Counted from the first letter of the stretch, positions 27,757-37,475 are shown. The stretch: DNA of 55,332 nt from Chloroflexota bacterium (GCA_016190665.1 JACPQD010000088.1:1-55332), one strand, 5' to 3'. Notes: generated by a model not told the origin, from the letters alone. Made by a program: numbers and translations.

Positions 27757-27870
27757 AGGATTGACAGGATCGAAATCATGGACATTCCAGGGACGAGGTT
27801 TCAGGTCATAGGGCGCCATCCTCTAAGTCCTACCCCCTACTGCACATTCCATCCTGTCCATCCAGGTGAA
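27757..27870. repeat. Dispersed intergenic repeat (CATGGATnnACAGGAT family)
   Basis: CATGGATAGACAGGATTGACAG at one side and ATCCTGTCCATCCAG at the other face each other, as at 4126-4248 and 44776-44901. It occupies the gap between the PrpD and mutase genes, and its ATG creates a false upstream start for the mutase. Confidence 0.55.
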
Positions 27871-27877
27871 TAAACCA

Positions 27878-29228
27878 TCAGCCACGCTCGACCCCTCGCA
27901 CCAGGTCCATCAAGGGTGAGATATCGTCCATTTTCTCCAGGTTGAGCAGCAGGTCGATGGAGCGCTCCACGGCGTCTCTGGGCAGGAGGTCGCCGATGCA
28001 CTGGCGGTATCTCTCCACGACCTGCTCGTGGGTGGGATTTATGGGCTCGTCATATTCCCTGGTGAATTTCCGTCCGTCCTTGAGCGTCAGCTCCACGGGC
28101 ACGCGGGACTGAGCTCTATCCGCCGGCCACTCGGGATGGTTCACCACGTTCACCTTGGTGCGCGCCTCTTTGAAGCGCGGGTCCACAGCCGCCTCGTCGC
28201 TCCACGCCTGCCAGTCCGTCTTGCCCAGCAGGATGGCCGCCGCCAGGCTGTGGTTCAGGCTGAACTTGGTCTCGCTGCCCGTCGTCGGCTCCGGGTAGCG
28301 GAGCAGTCCGGCGTCCCATTTGTTCACGCCCACTTCAACCCCGGCGATCTGATCGTAGGTGATGTTGTTCTCCCGCATGATGTGGAAGACGGCGTCCAGC
28401 GCGCGGTGGTTGCGGAAACAGCAGGGATACTTCTTGACGCAGATTCCCGGCTCCACGAGCAGGAAGCTTTTCCCCAGGTCGCGCAGAATCTCGTCGAGGG
28501 TGAAGCCGCCCTCGCCGGCGTAGACGCTGCAAAAGCCCTGCGGGTTCTCCAGGACGTCTGGCATGGCGGTCAGACCCTCCTTGACCAGCAGCGCCGACTC
28601 GACGCCGTTGCGCACGGTCCATGCCCATCTCGATGAAATGGGTCGTGGTGCCGCTCTGACCCACCAGGCCGCTGGCTTGCGAGGCGGCCAGGCCCAGGGC
28701 CATGGAGAACTTGTTCACGTCGAAGCCGAGTATCTTGGCGGTAGACGCCGCTGAGCCCAGGGTGCAGACGATCATGCTGGTCAGGAACCCGCGCCGGCCG
28801 ATTCCAGGAGAGGCGGCCTGTATCCTCCCTTGGACCTCGTAGCCCAGGATAAACGCCTCCAGGACCTTCTTGCCCGAGGCTTTGAACCTCTCGGCGGCGC
28901 CGAGAGACGCGTGAATCGTCATCGCGGGCAGCCCGGTCCCGGCTGTGGGGTCGGCCTCCAGCTCGGTGCTGTGGAGGTAGCTGCCATTGGTGAAAACAGC
29001 CTGCGTCAGCATCGCCTTGAGTCCGCCGCCGATGATCGTCGCCTCCGGCTGGCAGTTCGACTGCTTGACGTAGCGGGCGATGATCTTCCCCGTGGGCGTC
29101 GTCGAGCCCAGCATGGTGGCCCCGACAGCGTCCAGGATGAGATCCTTGGCTCTTTCGATAACCTGCTTGGGGAGGGTAGCGTAATTGTTAGCCACGGCGA
29201 ATTCGACGAGCTTGCGGGTGGTTTCCAT
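27878..29228 (-). pseudogene. MmgE/PrpD-family protein, interrupted by a one-base frameshift
   Basis: Two overlapping frames encode one MmgE/PrpD protein of about 449 residues, the length of the intact paralogue at 34278 (446). The family includes 2-methylcitrate dehydratase and cis-aconitate decarboxylase, cytosolic dehydratases/decarboxylases of small polycarboxylic acids. The N-terminal frame runs from ATG 29228 (METTRKLVEF, behind AAGGAGAG) to GTTTHFIEMGM. The second frame continues TVRNGVESALLVKEG to the TGA at 27878-27880. The paralogue reads GMTVRNG without a break. The difference is one extra C on the plus strand at 28619-28620. Both parts are otherwise well conserved, so this may be a very recent mutation or a sequencing error. 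Upstream operon partner of the acyl-CoA mutase genes. Confidence 0.85.
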
Positions 29229-29395
29229 TATCTCTCCTTCAGGAAAACTGGTTCGAATATCCATTGGTGGGGGCGCATTCGGAGGGCCACGGTCCCTCGT
29301 GGCCGCGTGAATCCGGACGCGACGGAGCGCGTCCCTCCGCGCCTACGTGGGTCGCCGGGCAGACCGCGTCGGTTCCCTGAAACCGTGAACCAAAT

Positions 29396-29428
29396 AGACC
29401 TCCGAGGTTTCCGAAACCTCGGAGGTCT
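29396..29428. terminator. Perfect 15-bp inverted repeat between PrpD and SBP remnants
   Basis: AGACCTCCGAGGTTT (29396-29410) and AAACCTCGGAGGTCT (29414-29428) form a perfect hairpin with a 3-nt loop, 10 nt beyond the stop of the minus-strand SBP remnant. It is symmetric, with A/T ends on both strands, so it could terminate in either direction or be a dispersed palindrome. Confidence 0.5.
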
Positions 29429-29437
29429 GGAGTGACG

Positions 29438-30466
29438 CTACTTATCCAGCCAGACCCCCTCCATGCTGTTGCCTTCGTAGTAGCCTAGACCGATCCCCGC
29501 GTAGCCGTTGACTTCCTTCCAATAGCCGCTGAACTTGCTCGCCCAGTGAAGGGCGCCACGGGCACGATCTCCTCCCGGAGGATTCTGTCCGTCTCCCGGA
29601 AGAGTTTCTTGCGCTCCTCCTGGTCATGCCCCGTTCCTGCTTCGTGAAGAGGCTATCGATGCGCGGATCGGAGACGCCTTCGTAGTTCCGGCCCCCGCCC
29701 GTGACGAAGCGGTCGCCGAAGACCGAGAGCGGGCTGGGGTTCGGGGTGCTATAGGTATAGACCATGGTGGCGAAATCGCGCTTCTCCTGCGCCGCGTAGA
29801 GGGAGGCGGCGTCCAGAATTTTGATGTTGGCATTGATGCCCAGGTTCTTGAGCTCCTCCACCACGATGGTGGTCTGGTCGCGGTAGATAGCGCCCTCCCG
29901 GGTAACCAGCGTCATATTGTAGTCCTTGGGAAGCTTGGCCTCCTCCAGGAGCCTCTTGGCCTCGGCGATGTCGGCGTCCTTCGGCTGGCGGAAGCCGGGC
30001 AGCTTCTCGATGGTTTCCTTCGCCATGGCGAACTTGGAGCCGGGGTAGACCGTGCTGGCGATCGTCCCCGGCGGCTGAGACTGGGCGAAGAGGCGCTGCA
30101 TCTTCTGCCGGTCGATGCCCAGGTGGAGGGCCTTGCGCACCCGGACGTCGCTGGCGGGGCCCTGTGCTTTGGTGTTCATCCAGAGGCCCCAGAGGGAGTT
30201 GATGCCGCCCGTTATGACCACCTTGCCCGCCGTTTCCGGGCTCTTCTCCAGGGTGTCCTTCTGGGCCGGGCTGAAGCCCGGGCTCTTACTGTCCAGCAGC
30301 ACCGACTTCGTGCTGAAGGCGCCGAAGCGGGTCGATTCATCCTTGATGATGTAGTACTTGATCTCGTCCAGGTAGGGGAGCCCCTTCTTGAAGTACTCGG
30401 GGTTCTTCACCAGACGCCACCCAATGCCGAAACAGGAATAGTCGAAAAAAGCGCTTCCTTCCTCAG
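29438..30466 (-). pseudogene. Decayed family-5 solute-binding protein gene (internal deletion plus two frameshifts)
   Basis: The 5' end reads RKEALFSTI from 30466, matching the signal-peptide start RKEPFFSTI of the SBP at 37430, but the start codon is CTG. It then jumps out of frame directly to GIGWRLVKNPEYFKKGLPYL, so roughly 230 codons covering the lipobox, linker and first lobe are deleted. The middle is intact (TRFGAFSTKSVLLDSKSPGF, DVRVRKALHLGIDRQKM, LPGFRQPKDADIAEAKRLL). Two further frameshifts occur near 29625 and 29547, after which the normal ending MEGVWLDK and TAG (29438) are recovered. It cannot make a functional binding protein. Ancestral function as for the SBPs at 35700 and 37547, its closest relatives here. 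Confidence 0.85.
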
Positions 30467-30494
30467 GGCACGCCCCCTTTCTGGATTCCGCGAG

Positions 30495-30533
30495 ACTTGT
30501 CCGACTCGTCCGACATGTCAGACCGGTCAGACT
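30495..30533. repeat. Period-9 GTCnGACnn array
   Basis: Units GTCCGACTC, GTCCGACAT, GTCAGACCG and GTCAGAC lie just upstream of the decayed SBP start. Nearly the same array precedes the SBP at 37430, so it was copied with that gene family. Confidence 0.7.
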
Positions 30534-30552
30534 GCCGCCCTCCCCCAATGCA

Positions 30553-32532
30553 CTAGATCCTTCGCGCCACCCGCGACCCCTCGTAGACCGCCTCCATGAT
30601 GATGCGAGGCTCGTTGCAGTCACCCACGGTGTATATCTCAGGCACCTCAGACTCCATGGCCTCGGCCAGACCTCTGTCTGGCGCCGCGCCTAATGCGATG
30701 ACCACCACGTCCGCGGCTATGATGGTCTGCTGCCCACTATCGAGGTCGATAGCCAGGAGGCCGCCCTCCACCGCCTCCAGCGCCTCTCGCCGCGCCTGGA
30801 GGGTCACCCCAGCTTCTGACAGAGCCTGGATCGTAGCGTGCCTATTGTGGGCTTCCATGTCGGGGGCGAACCTGGGCGATCTCTTTATCACAGTAACCTT
30901 GTTCCCCCGGTGGGCCAGGTATTCAGCGGCCTCCAGACCGACCATCCCTCCACCCACCACCACAACTTTCTTGTCGGTCACTGGCGCTTTCCCGCTCAGC
31001 ACCTCCAGGGCGCTCACGCAGTTGGGCCTTTTCAACGACTCGGGCATCTCCGGACGGCCACCCGTGGCAACAACGACCACGTCCGGCTTCTCGCGCCGCA
31101 CTCGTTCCGGCGTGACCTCAGTTTCCAGGCTAACCTTTACCTTCGCCTTGTCGACTTGCGTCTTCAAGTAGTTGTTAAAGTTGGCGATTGGCGCCTTCCC
31201 CGGTGCTGCGGAGGCCAGAAGCAAAGCGCCGCCCAGTTCTCGGCCCTTGTCGTAAAGCGTCACATCATGTCCCCGCAAGGCAGCGATGCTCGCCGCTTCC
31301 ATGCCTGCCGGACCGCCGCCAACCACCATGACCCTTTTCCTGATTGCCGCCGGCTTAAGCTCCATGAACCCTGGATCGGAGTCCAGGGTGAATTCCGCCT
31401 CTCGACCGGCGGCGGGGTTAACGCTGCAACGACGGGCGCCGCCCCCCAGGCGCCTCCGCGGCGAGCCTGACAGACACTCCAGGCACGAGATGCACGGCCG
31501 GATGTCCTCGGTCCTGCCATCCCTGGCTTTCCGTGGCCAGTCGGGATCGGCCAGCAGAGGGCGGGCGAGCCCGATGAAATCGGCTTTGCCTTGAGCCAGG
31601 ATGTCCTCACAGAAGGCTGGCGTGCGGAGGCCACCGCCCGCGATAACCGGGATACCCACGGCCTTCTCGATCGCCTCCCACAAATACTGCTTCCAGCCCT
31701 CGGGCAGGCGCATGACGTCGATGGACTTGTCCTGGGACTCGTAGGTGCCGCAACTTACGCTCAGGTAGGCCGCGCCCGCCGCCTCAAACAGCTTCGCCAT
31801 CGCCGGGGAATCCTTGATGGTTATGCCATCCTCGACGAACTCCTCGGCGCTGAAGCGGAAGCCAATCGGATAGCTGTCGCCGACCACACGCTTCACCCGC
31901 TCCAGCAGCTCGAGGGCGAAGCGCATGCGGTTTTCCAGGCTTCCTCCATATTCGTCGGTTCTCTTGTTGGTGCGCGGCGAAAGGAACTGCTCGATGAGGT
32001 AGCCATGGGCGGCATGGATTTCCACCATATCATAGCCGACCTTCTTCGCCCTGCCCGCCGCCTCAGCCCACCTGTCCATGATCTGGTACATTTCCTCTTT
32101 TTCTAGAGGGCGCGGCTTCGGGAACGGATGCTGACCCTGAGGGGCCAGGGCGATATCGGAGGCGGAGACTGGTTGTCTGCCCTCCAGAGCCCACGGATAC
32201 CATTGCCGGCCGGCATGGTTGAACTGGATGCCGATGGGGACTCCGTGGGCATGGACAGCCTCCACGAGCTCGTAGTGGCCGGCCAGAAAGCGATCGTCAT
32301 ACAGGACCAGCCGGTTAAGGCCTGGCATGCTGAAGGGTGAAGTGCCGCCGAGGACAATCAGGCCAACGCCGCCTCTGGCTCTGGCAACGTAATGATCGAT
32401 GGTCTTCTGGGTGACCTCGCCGATGACGCTGGCATAGGCGGTGCCCATAGGCAGCATCACGATGCGATTCTTGAGGCGGACCTCGCCTAGCCGCGCTGGC
32501 TCAAAAAGCCTCGGAAAATGGGCTTCCTTCAA
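30553..32532 (-). CDS. Old-yellow-enzyme/2,4-dienoyl-CoA reductase-type Fe-S flavoprotein (second copy)
   Basis: 659 residues, full-length paralogue of the protein at 23614. The FMN barrel carries PMGTAYA, IQFNHAGRQ, EIHAAHGYLIEQFLSP and TDEYGGSLENRMRF. The cluster ligands are Cys347, 350, 353 and 369 (CISCLEC...RRCSVNP). The FAD and NAD(P)H folds are VMVVGGGPAGMEAA and KVVVVGGGMVGLEAA. The start is TTG 32532 with only a weak AGGTG site. It begins 7 nt after the end of a decayed SBP gene. The retention of two copies, each near a PrpD gene and SBP genes, suggests two parallel degradation cassettes for related unsaturated acids (inference). Confidence 0.93.
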   Translation of the reverse strand: MKEAHFPRLFEPARLGEVRLKNRIVMLPMGTAYASVIGEVTQKTIDHYVARARGGVGLIVLGGTSPFSMPGLNRLVLYDDRFLAGHYELVEAVHAHGVPIGIQFNHAGRQWYPWALEGRQPVSASDIALAPQGQHPFPKPRPLEKEEMYQIMDRWAEAAGRAKKVGYDMVEIHAAHGYLIEQFLSPRTNKRTDEYGGSLENRMRFALELLERVKRVVGDSYPIGFRFSAEEFVEDGITIKDSPAMAKLFEAAGAAYLSVSCGTYESQDKSIDVMRLPEGWKQYLWEAIEKAVGIPVIAGGGLRTPAFCEDILAQGKADFIGLARPLLADPDWPRKARDGRTEDIRPCISCLECLSGSPRRRLGGGARRCSVNPAAGREAEFTLDSDPGFMELKPAAIRKRVMVVGGGPAGMEAASIAALRGHDVTLYDKGRELGGALLLASAAPGKAPIANFNNYLKTQVDKAKVKVSLETEVTPERVRREKPDVVVVATGGRPEMPESLKRPNCVSALEVLSGKAPVTDKKVVVVGGGMVGLEAAEYLAHRGNKVTVIKRSPRFAPDMEAHNRHATIQALSEAGVTLQARREALEAVEGGLLAIDLDSGQQTIIAADVVVIALGAAPDRGLAEAMESEVPEIYTVGDCNEPRIIMEAVYEGSRVARRI

Positions 32533-32539
32533 GCGTCAC

Positions 32540-33361
32540 CTACCGCGCCAGCCATACATAGTAGTAATGGGAGTTGTTGTAGGGGGGCACCTCGGCATTG
32601 AAACCGCGCACTTCCTTCCACCAGCCGCTCACATAGCTTCCCCAGTGAGTTACCGCTGTGGCCTGCAACTCCAGCATCCTTTCTTGTATCTGCGTGACTA
32701 TTTCCTTGCGTTTTGCAGCATCCAGGGTCGTGTCCTGCTTCTCGATCATCTCATCGACTGTCTTGTCGCTGAACCCTCCGTAGTTTCTTCCGCCGCCCGT
32801 CATAGCGGTGTCTCTGAAGATCCCGGTTGGGTCTCTGACATCCACCGCAAGTTTGTAGTACGCCGAAGCGTAGTCAAGCCTACTCATTTTGTCTGCATGG
32901 TTACGTGCTCCAGCATATCGACCGTCGCCTGAATGCCTATCGTCGCGAGCTGGTCTCTCATCAAGACCGCACCGGTCTCATAGTATGTTCCGGCCCTCAC
33001 CATGATGGTTGTCTTGAGGCCTTCTGGGTATCCCGCCAACTTCGACGGGGCTATATTGCAGCAGTCCGCTGAAGGCGGGGGCGATCACCAGCAATGTGGC
33101 CCCGGCCGACTCCTGGTGAAGGTCGAAGCTCGCCACATCGGCGAAGAAACCGATACTGAGTACGCCCCCCTGCCCGGGTTGTTCCGCTGCTGGTTTTGGA
33201 GTCGCGACGGGTCTTGCGGGCGCCGCAGCGGTCGGCGCCTCCGGCGCCTTCGCAGGAGACGCGGCCGTCGGCACAGGGGACGCGGTCGGGGCGCAGCTTG
33301 CCATGATCAGTCCTGAGACTAGGAGACAACTTGCCACTGTGAAGGGCTTCCTCAGTTGCAT
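32540..33361 (-). pseudogene. Decayed family-5 solute-binding protein gene (internal deletion, frameshift)
   Basis: The 5' part from ATG 33361 (behind AAGGAGAG) is normal: lipobox GLIMASC, Pro/Ala linker, then GGVLSIGFFADVASFDLHQ and FSGLLQYSP. Near 33055 the sequence jumps out of frame to KLAGYPEGLKTTIMVRAG, which in intact paralogues lies some 290-300 codons further on. A further frameshift near 32888 separates this from the C-terminal part DYASAYYKLAVDV...YYYVWLAR ending at 32540. Like the remnant at 29438 it has lost the middle of the gene while both ends survive. Not functional as a binding protein. Confidence 0.85.
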
Positions 33362-33517
33362 TGCAGACTCTCCTTCTTGACTCGTGCTCCGCCTGACAAC
33401 CAAGCCGACGACGGGGTTACGGACCGAGGAACGCTTAGCCCAACGCACCGGGACTGAACCACGGATAAACACTGATACACACGGAGTTGGAGCTGCGCGC
33501 GTCGCTCACAGCCGTAG

Positions 33518-33556
33518 GGTGGGTAACGTCACGTTCCCATCTTGACGTTACCCACC
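33518..33556. repeat. REP palindrome beside RAYT transposase (left)
   Basis: GGTGGGTAACGTCA (33518-33531) and TGACGTTACCCACC (33543-33556) form a perfect 14-bp stem, preceded by GCCGTAG. It ends 5 nt from the transposase stop codon. It shares the GGTGGGT core and GCCGTAG edge with the right-hand palindrome. Confidence 0.75.
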
Positions 33557-33561
33557 ATCAC

Positions 33562-34101
33562 CTACTCGAAGTCCATCCCTTCGAGTTCGACCCCGCCGTC
33601 GCCCCAGTTGGTCGCGTAGAATCCCCTTTCGACAAAGCTCCTGAAGCTACTGTACTTCCACTCGATAGGCGATGCCACAATCCCGTGCTTGACCGGATTG
33701 TAATGGATGTAGTCACAATGCCGGCCGAAATCAGTGTCGTCCCAAATTAGATGCTCCCAGAACCTTCTTTGCCAGATGCCCTTCTCGCTCTTCCCGAGCA
33801 TTGATTCCGAAACGCCGCCGGCTGCCGATCCTGTGTAGTGCCGGCTGAATGCACTCTTGATCAGTCTCCATCTTGTGGAATAATCGCTGTCGTGGTCAGG
33901 AAGTGTCCACAGAGTGTGGAGGTGGTCCGGCAAAATGACGATGGCGTCGATAGCGAAAGGGTGGGCAGCAATGGTCTTCTTGAAAGACTGCCTCAGAAGC
34001 TCGACGTTCACTTCCGCTTTGAAGACCGGATGTCTTCGGTAGGTGACAACAGTAAAGAAGAATGTTCCGCCTTTCGACAGAGATCTTCGGTAATCAGGCA
34101 T
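33562..34101 (-). mobile_element. REP-associated tyrosine transposase (RAYT, IS200-like HUH)
   Basis: 179-residue single-strand transposase of the Y1/HUH superfamily. The HUH pair is His60 and His62 in LPDHLHTLW. Family landmarks RRSLSKGGTFFFTVVTYRR, RLIKSAFSRHY, GIWQRRFWEHLI and YIHYNPVKHG are present; the catalytic Tyr lies in the central part but I cannot fix which one. The start is ATG 34101 behind CAGGAGG. REP palindromes flank both sides. The enzyme looks full length, so the element may be active. Such proteins mobilise or maintain REP sequences rather than carrying cargo. It interrupts the decayed SBP / PrpD region. Confidence 0.92.
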
Positions 34102-34116
34102 TGTTCCCTCCTGTTT

Positions 34117-34175
34117 GGTGGGTGAAGCGAACCGCCACCCGCCCTACGCCTACCCCAGCGTTCGCTTCACCCACC
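34117..34175. repeat. REP palindrome beside RAYT transposase (right)
   Basis: GGTGGGTGAAGCGAAC (34117-34132) and GTTCGCTTCACCCACC (34160-34175) form a perfect 16-bp stem around a 27-nt loop that itself contains CCGCCCTACGCC. The right arm continues CCTACGGCC. Upstream side of the transposase gene. Confidence 0.75.
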
Positions 34176-34277
34176 CTACGGCCTTCATGACACGCCCCCT
34201 TTGTCAGATTCCGCGACATCAGTCTTAGGGTGAGGACCCGTCCGACTGTTTGCGTCTTCGCGTGAGCTCTTGCCCTC

Positions 34278-35618
34278 CTACCCGCCTCGCACCGACTCCA
34301 TCAGTTCCGAGACATCGGCTACTTTGTCCAGGTTTATGATGAGGTCAATCGAATGCTCGATGGCGTCCTTCGACAGTACCGGCTCGGTGCACAGCCTGTA
34401 CCTTTCGATCAGTTCCTGCCGGTTCGGGTTTACTGGCGCGGCGAACTGTTTGGTGAATACCCTTCCGTCCTTCAGTTTCAGAGTGATGGGCGAGCGAGAA
34501 TCCTTCTGGTCCGGCGGCCACTCCGGATGGTAGACCACGTTGATCTTACTTCGTGCCTCCTTGAAAGCGGGATCGACGGCGCACTCGTCGCTCCAGAATT
34601 GCCAGTCCAGCCTGCCCTTCAAGATAGCGGCGGCGAGACCGTGGTGCAGACAGAACATGGTCTCAAGAGCGCAGGTCGGGTCCGTGTAGTGGAGAAAGTG
34701 CTTATCGAAATCGTTCACGCCGGTTTCCACGGATTCGACCTGATCGTAGGTGATGTTGTTCTCCCGGACCAGGGCGAGGAGGGCATCCAGCGCCTTGTGG
34801 TTCTGGAAACAGCAGGGGTACTTCTTGACGAACACTTCCGGAGTCAGCACCAGATAGGACTTGCCCATATCCTTGCATATGTTGGCGAGGTCGTACCCCT
34901 CCGGCCCACAGAAGGTATGACAGAAGCCCTGAGGGTTTTCGATAACGTTCGCCATTGAAGTCACCCCTACCTGAGCGAGCAGGGCAGATTCAATGCCGTT
35001 GCGGACGGTCATCCCCAGTTCCATAAAGTGCGTGATCGTTCCGGATTGCCCTATCAGGCTGCACGCCTGGGAAGTTGCGATGCCCAGGGCCATGCAGGTC
35101 TGATGGGCGTTCAGTCCCAATACCTTCGAGGCCGTGGCGGCGCAGCCAAGGGCGGCAGTGAGCGGGCTGGCCACCAGGCCCCGTCGGGCGATTCCGAAGG
35201 CGGCCTCCCGCACTCTCCCCTGTAACTCGTAACCCAGGACAAAGGCGGCTAGCACGTCTTTGCCGGAAGCATGGCATTTCTCGCCGATATTGAGCGAGGT
35301 TAGAATAGTCTGTGCGTCCGTGCCCGCCGTGCCGATGGGCTGCCCTTCAAATTCGGTGCTGTGCATTATGGTGCCATTAGCGATGGCTGCCCTATCAAAG
35401 GAGGCCCGTACGCCTGTCCCGATGATAGTGACCTCGGGCCGGCACAGGTTCTGGTTTATGTAGCTCATTATCACCTTGGTCGTCGGCGTGGTTGTTCCAA
35501 GCACCGCGTCGCCAATAACGTCCAGGAAGAGCTCCTTCGCCCTCTCCGTGACCTCGCGCGGAATACTGTCGAAGTCCTTCGAAGCAACAAAGCTAGACAA
35601 CTCGGTAGTCGGATTCAA
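34278..35618 (-). CDS. MmgE/PrpD-family protein
   Basis: 446 residues, intact, all-helical MmgE/PrpD fold as in 2-methylcitrate dehydratase (PrpD) and cis-aconitate decarboxylase. Conserved stretches shared with the frameshifted paralogue are LDVIGDAVLGTTTPT, HSTEFEGQP, GYELQGRVREA, SQACSLIGQSGTITHFMELGM and VKKYPCCFQNHKALDA. The paired Cys in YPCCF is present in both. The start is ATG 35618 behind GGAGAG. It lies downstream of an SBP gene (82 nt) on the minus strand. By analogy it dehydrates or decarboxylates a small hydroxy- or unsaturated polycarboxylic acid; there is no prpB/prpC in the window, so a methylcitrate cycle role is not supported. Confidence 0.92.
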   Translation of the reverse strand: MNPTTELSSFVASKDFDSIPREVTERAKELFLDVIGDAVLGTTTPTTKVIMSYINQNLCRPEVTIIGTGVRASFDRAAIANGTIMHSTEFEGQPIGTAGTDAQTILTSLNIGEKCHASGKDVLAAFVLGYELQGRVREAAFGIARRGLVASPLTAALGCAATASKVLGLNAHQTCMALGIATSQACSLIGQSGTITHFMELGMTVRNGIESALLAQVGVTSMANVIENPQGFCHTFCGPEGYDLANICKDMGKSYLVLTPEVFVKKYPCCFQNHKALDALLALVRENNITYDQVESVETGVNDFDKHFLHYTDPTCALETMFCLHHGLAAAILKGRLDWQFWSDECAVDPAFKEARSKINVVYHPEWPPDQKDSRSPITLKLKDGRVFTKQFAAPVNPNRQELIERYRLCTEPVLSKDAIEHSIDLIINLDKVADVSELMESVRGG

Positions 35619-35699
35619 GATTCTCTCCTTTTCTCCTTAAGACCTATCCATCGTGGTCGGGGGGCGGCGCCCTATTCCCTCCTCCCTAAAACCTACAAC

Positions 35700-37430
35700 C
35701 TACTTATCTAGCCAGACCTCCTCCATACTGTTCCCTTCGTAGTAACCCAGGCCAAAGCCGGGATGTCCCTTCACCTCCCTCCAATGACCTGTCACTTTGG
35801 TTGCCCAATAGAACGGTATCGCTGGCACGATCTCCTCTCTCAGGATTCTCTCCATTTCCCAGAACAGCCTCTTGCGCTCTTCCACGTCTAGAGACCGCGC
35901 CTGTCGGGCATAGAGGGAGTTGAGCCGCTCATCGGAGACGCCCTCGTAGTCTCTGCCTCCGCCCGCGACAAAACGGGCGCCAAACTCGAAATGGGGGCTG
36001 GTGCTCCAGGAGCTATAGGCGAAGGACAATGCGGCAAAGTCCCGTTTGTCCATTACTTCGTAGATTGTGGCGGTGTCCACGAGCTTTATGGTGGCGGCGA
36101 AGCCCATGAGCTTGAGTTCCTCCGTCAGGATGATCGCCTGGTCCCTATAATTGGCCACCTCTCTGGTTATCACCGTCAAGGGGGTACCCTTAGGCACTTT
36201 GGCCTCCTCCAGGAGCCGGTTGGATTCGGCTATATCGTCGTCCTTGGGCTGACGGAAGCCAGGCATCTTCTCAATGGTTTCCGCCGGAATGGCGAACTTT
36301 GATTCTGGAAAGATGACGCCTCCTATGATGGGTGGAGGCTGGAAGGTGTGCAGCTTCTTCATTCGCTGGCGGTCCACTGCCAGGTGAATCGCCTTGCGCA
36401 CGCGGACGTCGCCGATGGGACCGGCGCTGCGGGTGTTCAACTGGAGTACCCACAGGGAGTAAGGCATGCCCTGGCTGAGCACAATTTGACCAGCCTCCGG
36501 GCTCTTCTCGAGAGCCTCTTTCTGCGCCGGGCTGAAGCCAGGGCTCTTCGCCTCCACCAGTACCCGCTTTGTCCTGAAGGCACTGAAGCGAGTCGATTCG
36601 TCCTTGATCACGTAGTAACGCAGCTCATCGAGGTGAGGGAGGCCCTTTTTGAAGTAGGCAGCGTTTTTCACGAAGGTCCACCCCACCCCGCTGTCGTAGC
36701 TTTTCGGCTTGAAGGGTCCAGTGCCTACGATCTGGTCTGCTCTTCTGATCTTGGCGCCTCCCAGGGCGTCAACGCTGGCCTTGGGCATCATCAGGTTATA
36801 CCCGGCGGCCACTACATCCAGTATCTCTGCGTAAGGGTAGTTCAAGGTCAACCGGAGAGTATAGTCGTCCGGCGTCTCCATTTTCGCAACGGGCTGGAAG
36901 GCGCTCTTCAGCGGCGAGACCGCACCCTTTGGGGGATTGACGCCTGCCCTCTCCAGGCTGGCCTTAGCATCCGCCGAGGAGAAGGGCTTGCCGTCGTGCC
37001 AGGTCACCCCCTTTCTCAAGTCGAAGGTGAGGACCGTGCCATCCTTGCTCAGCTCCCACTTCTCAGCCAGAGCGGGCCTTATCTTCCTGGTTATATCGTT
37101 GGGGTCGAAGTCGATCAGCCCATTCATGGCGGGTTGGGCCACCGTAAGGGCGATGAAGGATGTCTCCTGATGGGGGTCGAGGCTGGGAGGATCAGCATAG
37201 ATGGAAGCGGTCAGCATGCCTCCGGACTTGGGCTGACCGCCGACCGGCTTCGGCGAAGGAGCAGGCGCCGGTGGTTTGGCTGCGGGGGTTGCGGCCGCCG
37301 GCGCTTTAGCCGGTGCTGTGGGCGTTGCTGCAGCCTTAGCTGGAGGGGTTGGCGCTGCCGCCGGGCCGCAGCTTGCCAGGAGCAGACTCAGTACCAAAGC
37401 GATCGTCGAAAAGAATGGTTCCTTCCTCAT
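35700..37430 (-). CDS. Family-5 ABC transporter solute-binding lipoprotein
   Basis: 576 residues. The signal peptide ends LLLASC (Cys21), then a Pro/Ala/Lys linker and the SBP_bac_5 core: SGGMLTASIYADPPSLDPHQ, GVTWHDGKPFSSADAKASLE, VGTGPFKPKSYDSG, GLPHLDELRYYVIKD, DVRVRKAIHLAVDRQRM and C-terminal MEEVWLDK. The start is ATG 37430; upstream in-frame codons to 37517 read through the period-9 repeat. It forms a subfamily with the SBP at 37547 and the remnant at 29438, all ending VWLDK or a close variant and sharing KSPGFSPAQK or close variants. It precedes an MmgE/PrpD gene, so it may import that enzyme's substrate or a precursor (inference). Confidence 0.95.
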   Translation of the reverse strand: MRKEPFFSTIALVLSLLLASCGPAAAPTPPAKAAATPTAPAKAPAAATPAAKPPAPAPSPKPVGGQPKSGGMLTASIYADPPSLDPHQETSFIALTVAQPAMNGLIDFDPNDITRKIRPALAEKWELSKDGTVLTFDLRKGVTWHDGKPFSSADAKASLERAGVNPPKGAVSPLKSAFQPVAKMETPDDYTLRLTLNYPYAEILDVVAAGYNLMMPKASVDALGGAKIRRADQIVGTGPFKPKSYDSGVGWTFVKNAAYFKKGLPHLDELRYYVIKDESTRFSAFRTKRVLVEAKSPGFSPAQKEALEKSPEAGQIVLSQGMPYSLWVLQLNTRSAGPIGDVRVRKAIHLAVDRQRMKKLHTFQPPPIIGGVIFPESKFAIPAETIEKMPGFRQPKDDDIAESNRLLEEAKVPKGTPLTVITREVANYRDQAIILTEELKLMGFAATIKLVDTATIYEVMDKRDFAALSFAYSSWSTSPHFEFGARFVAGGGRDYEGVSDERLNSLYARQARSLDVEERKRLFWEMERILREEIVPAIPFYWATKVTGHWREVKGHPGFGLGYYEGNSMEEVWLDK

Positions 37431-37475
37431 GACACACCACCTTCTTGAGATTCCGGCCAGCTTCGAGCGAGGGCT

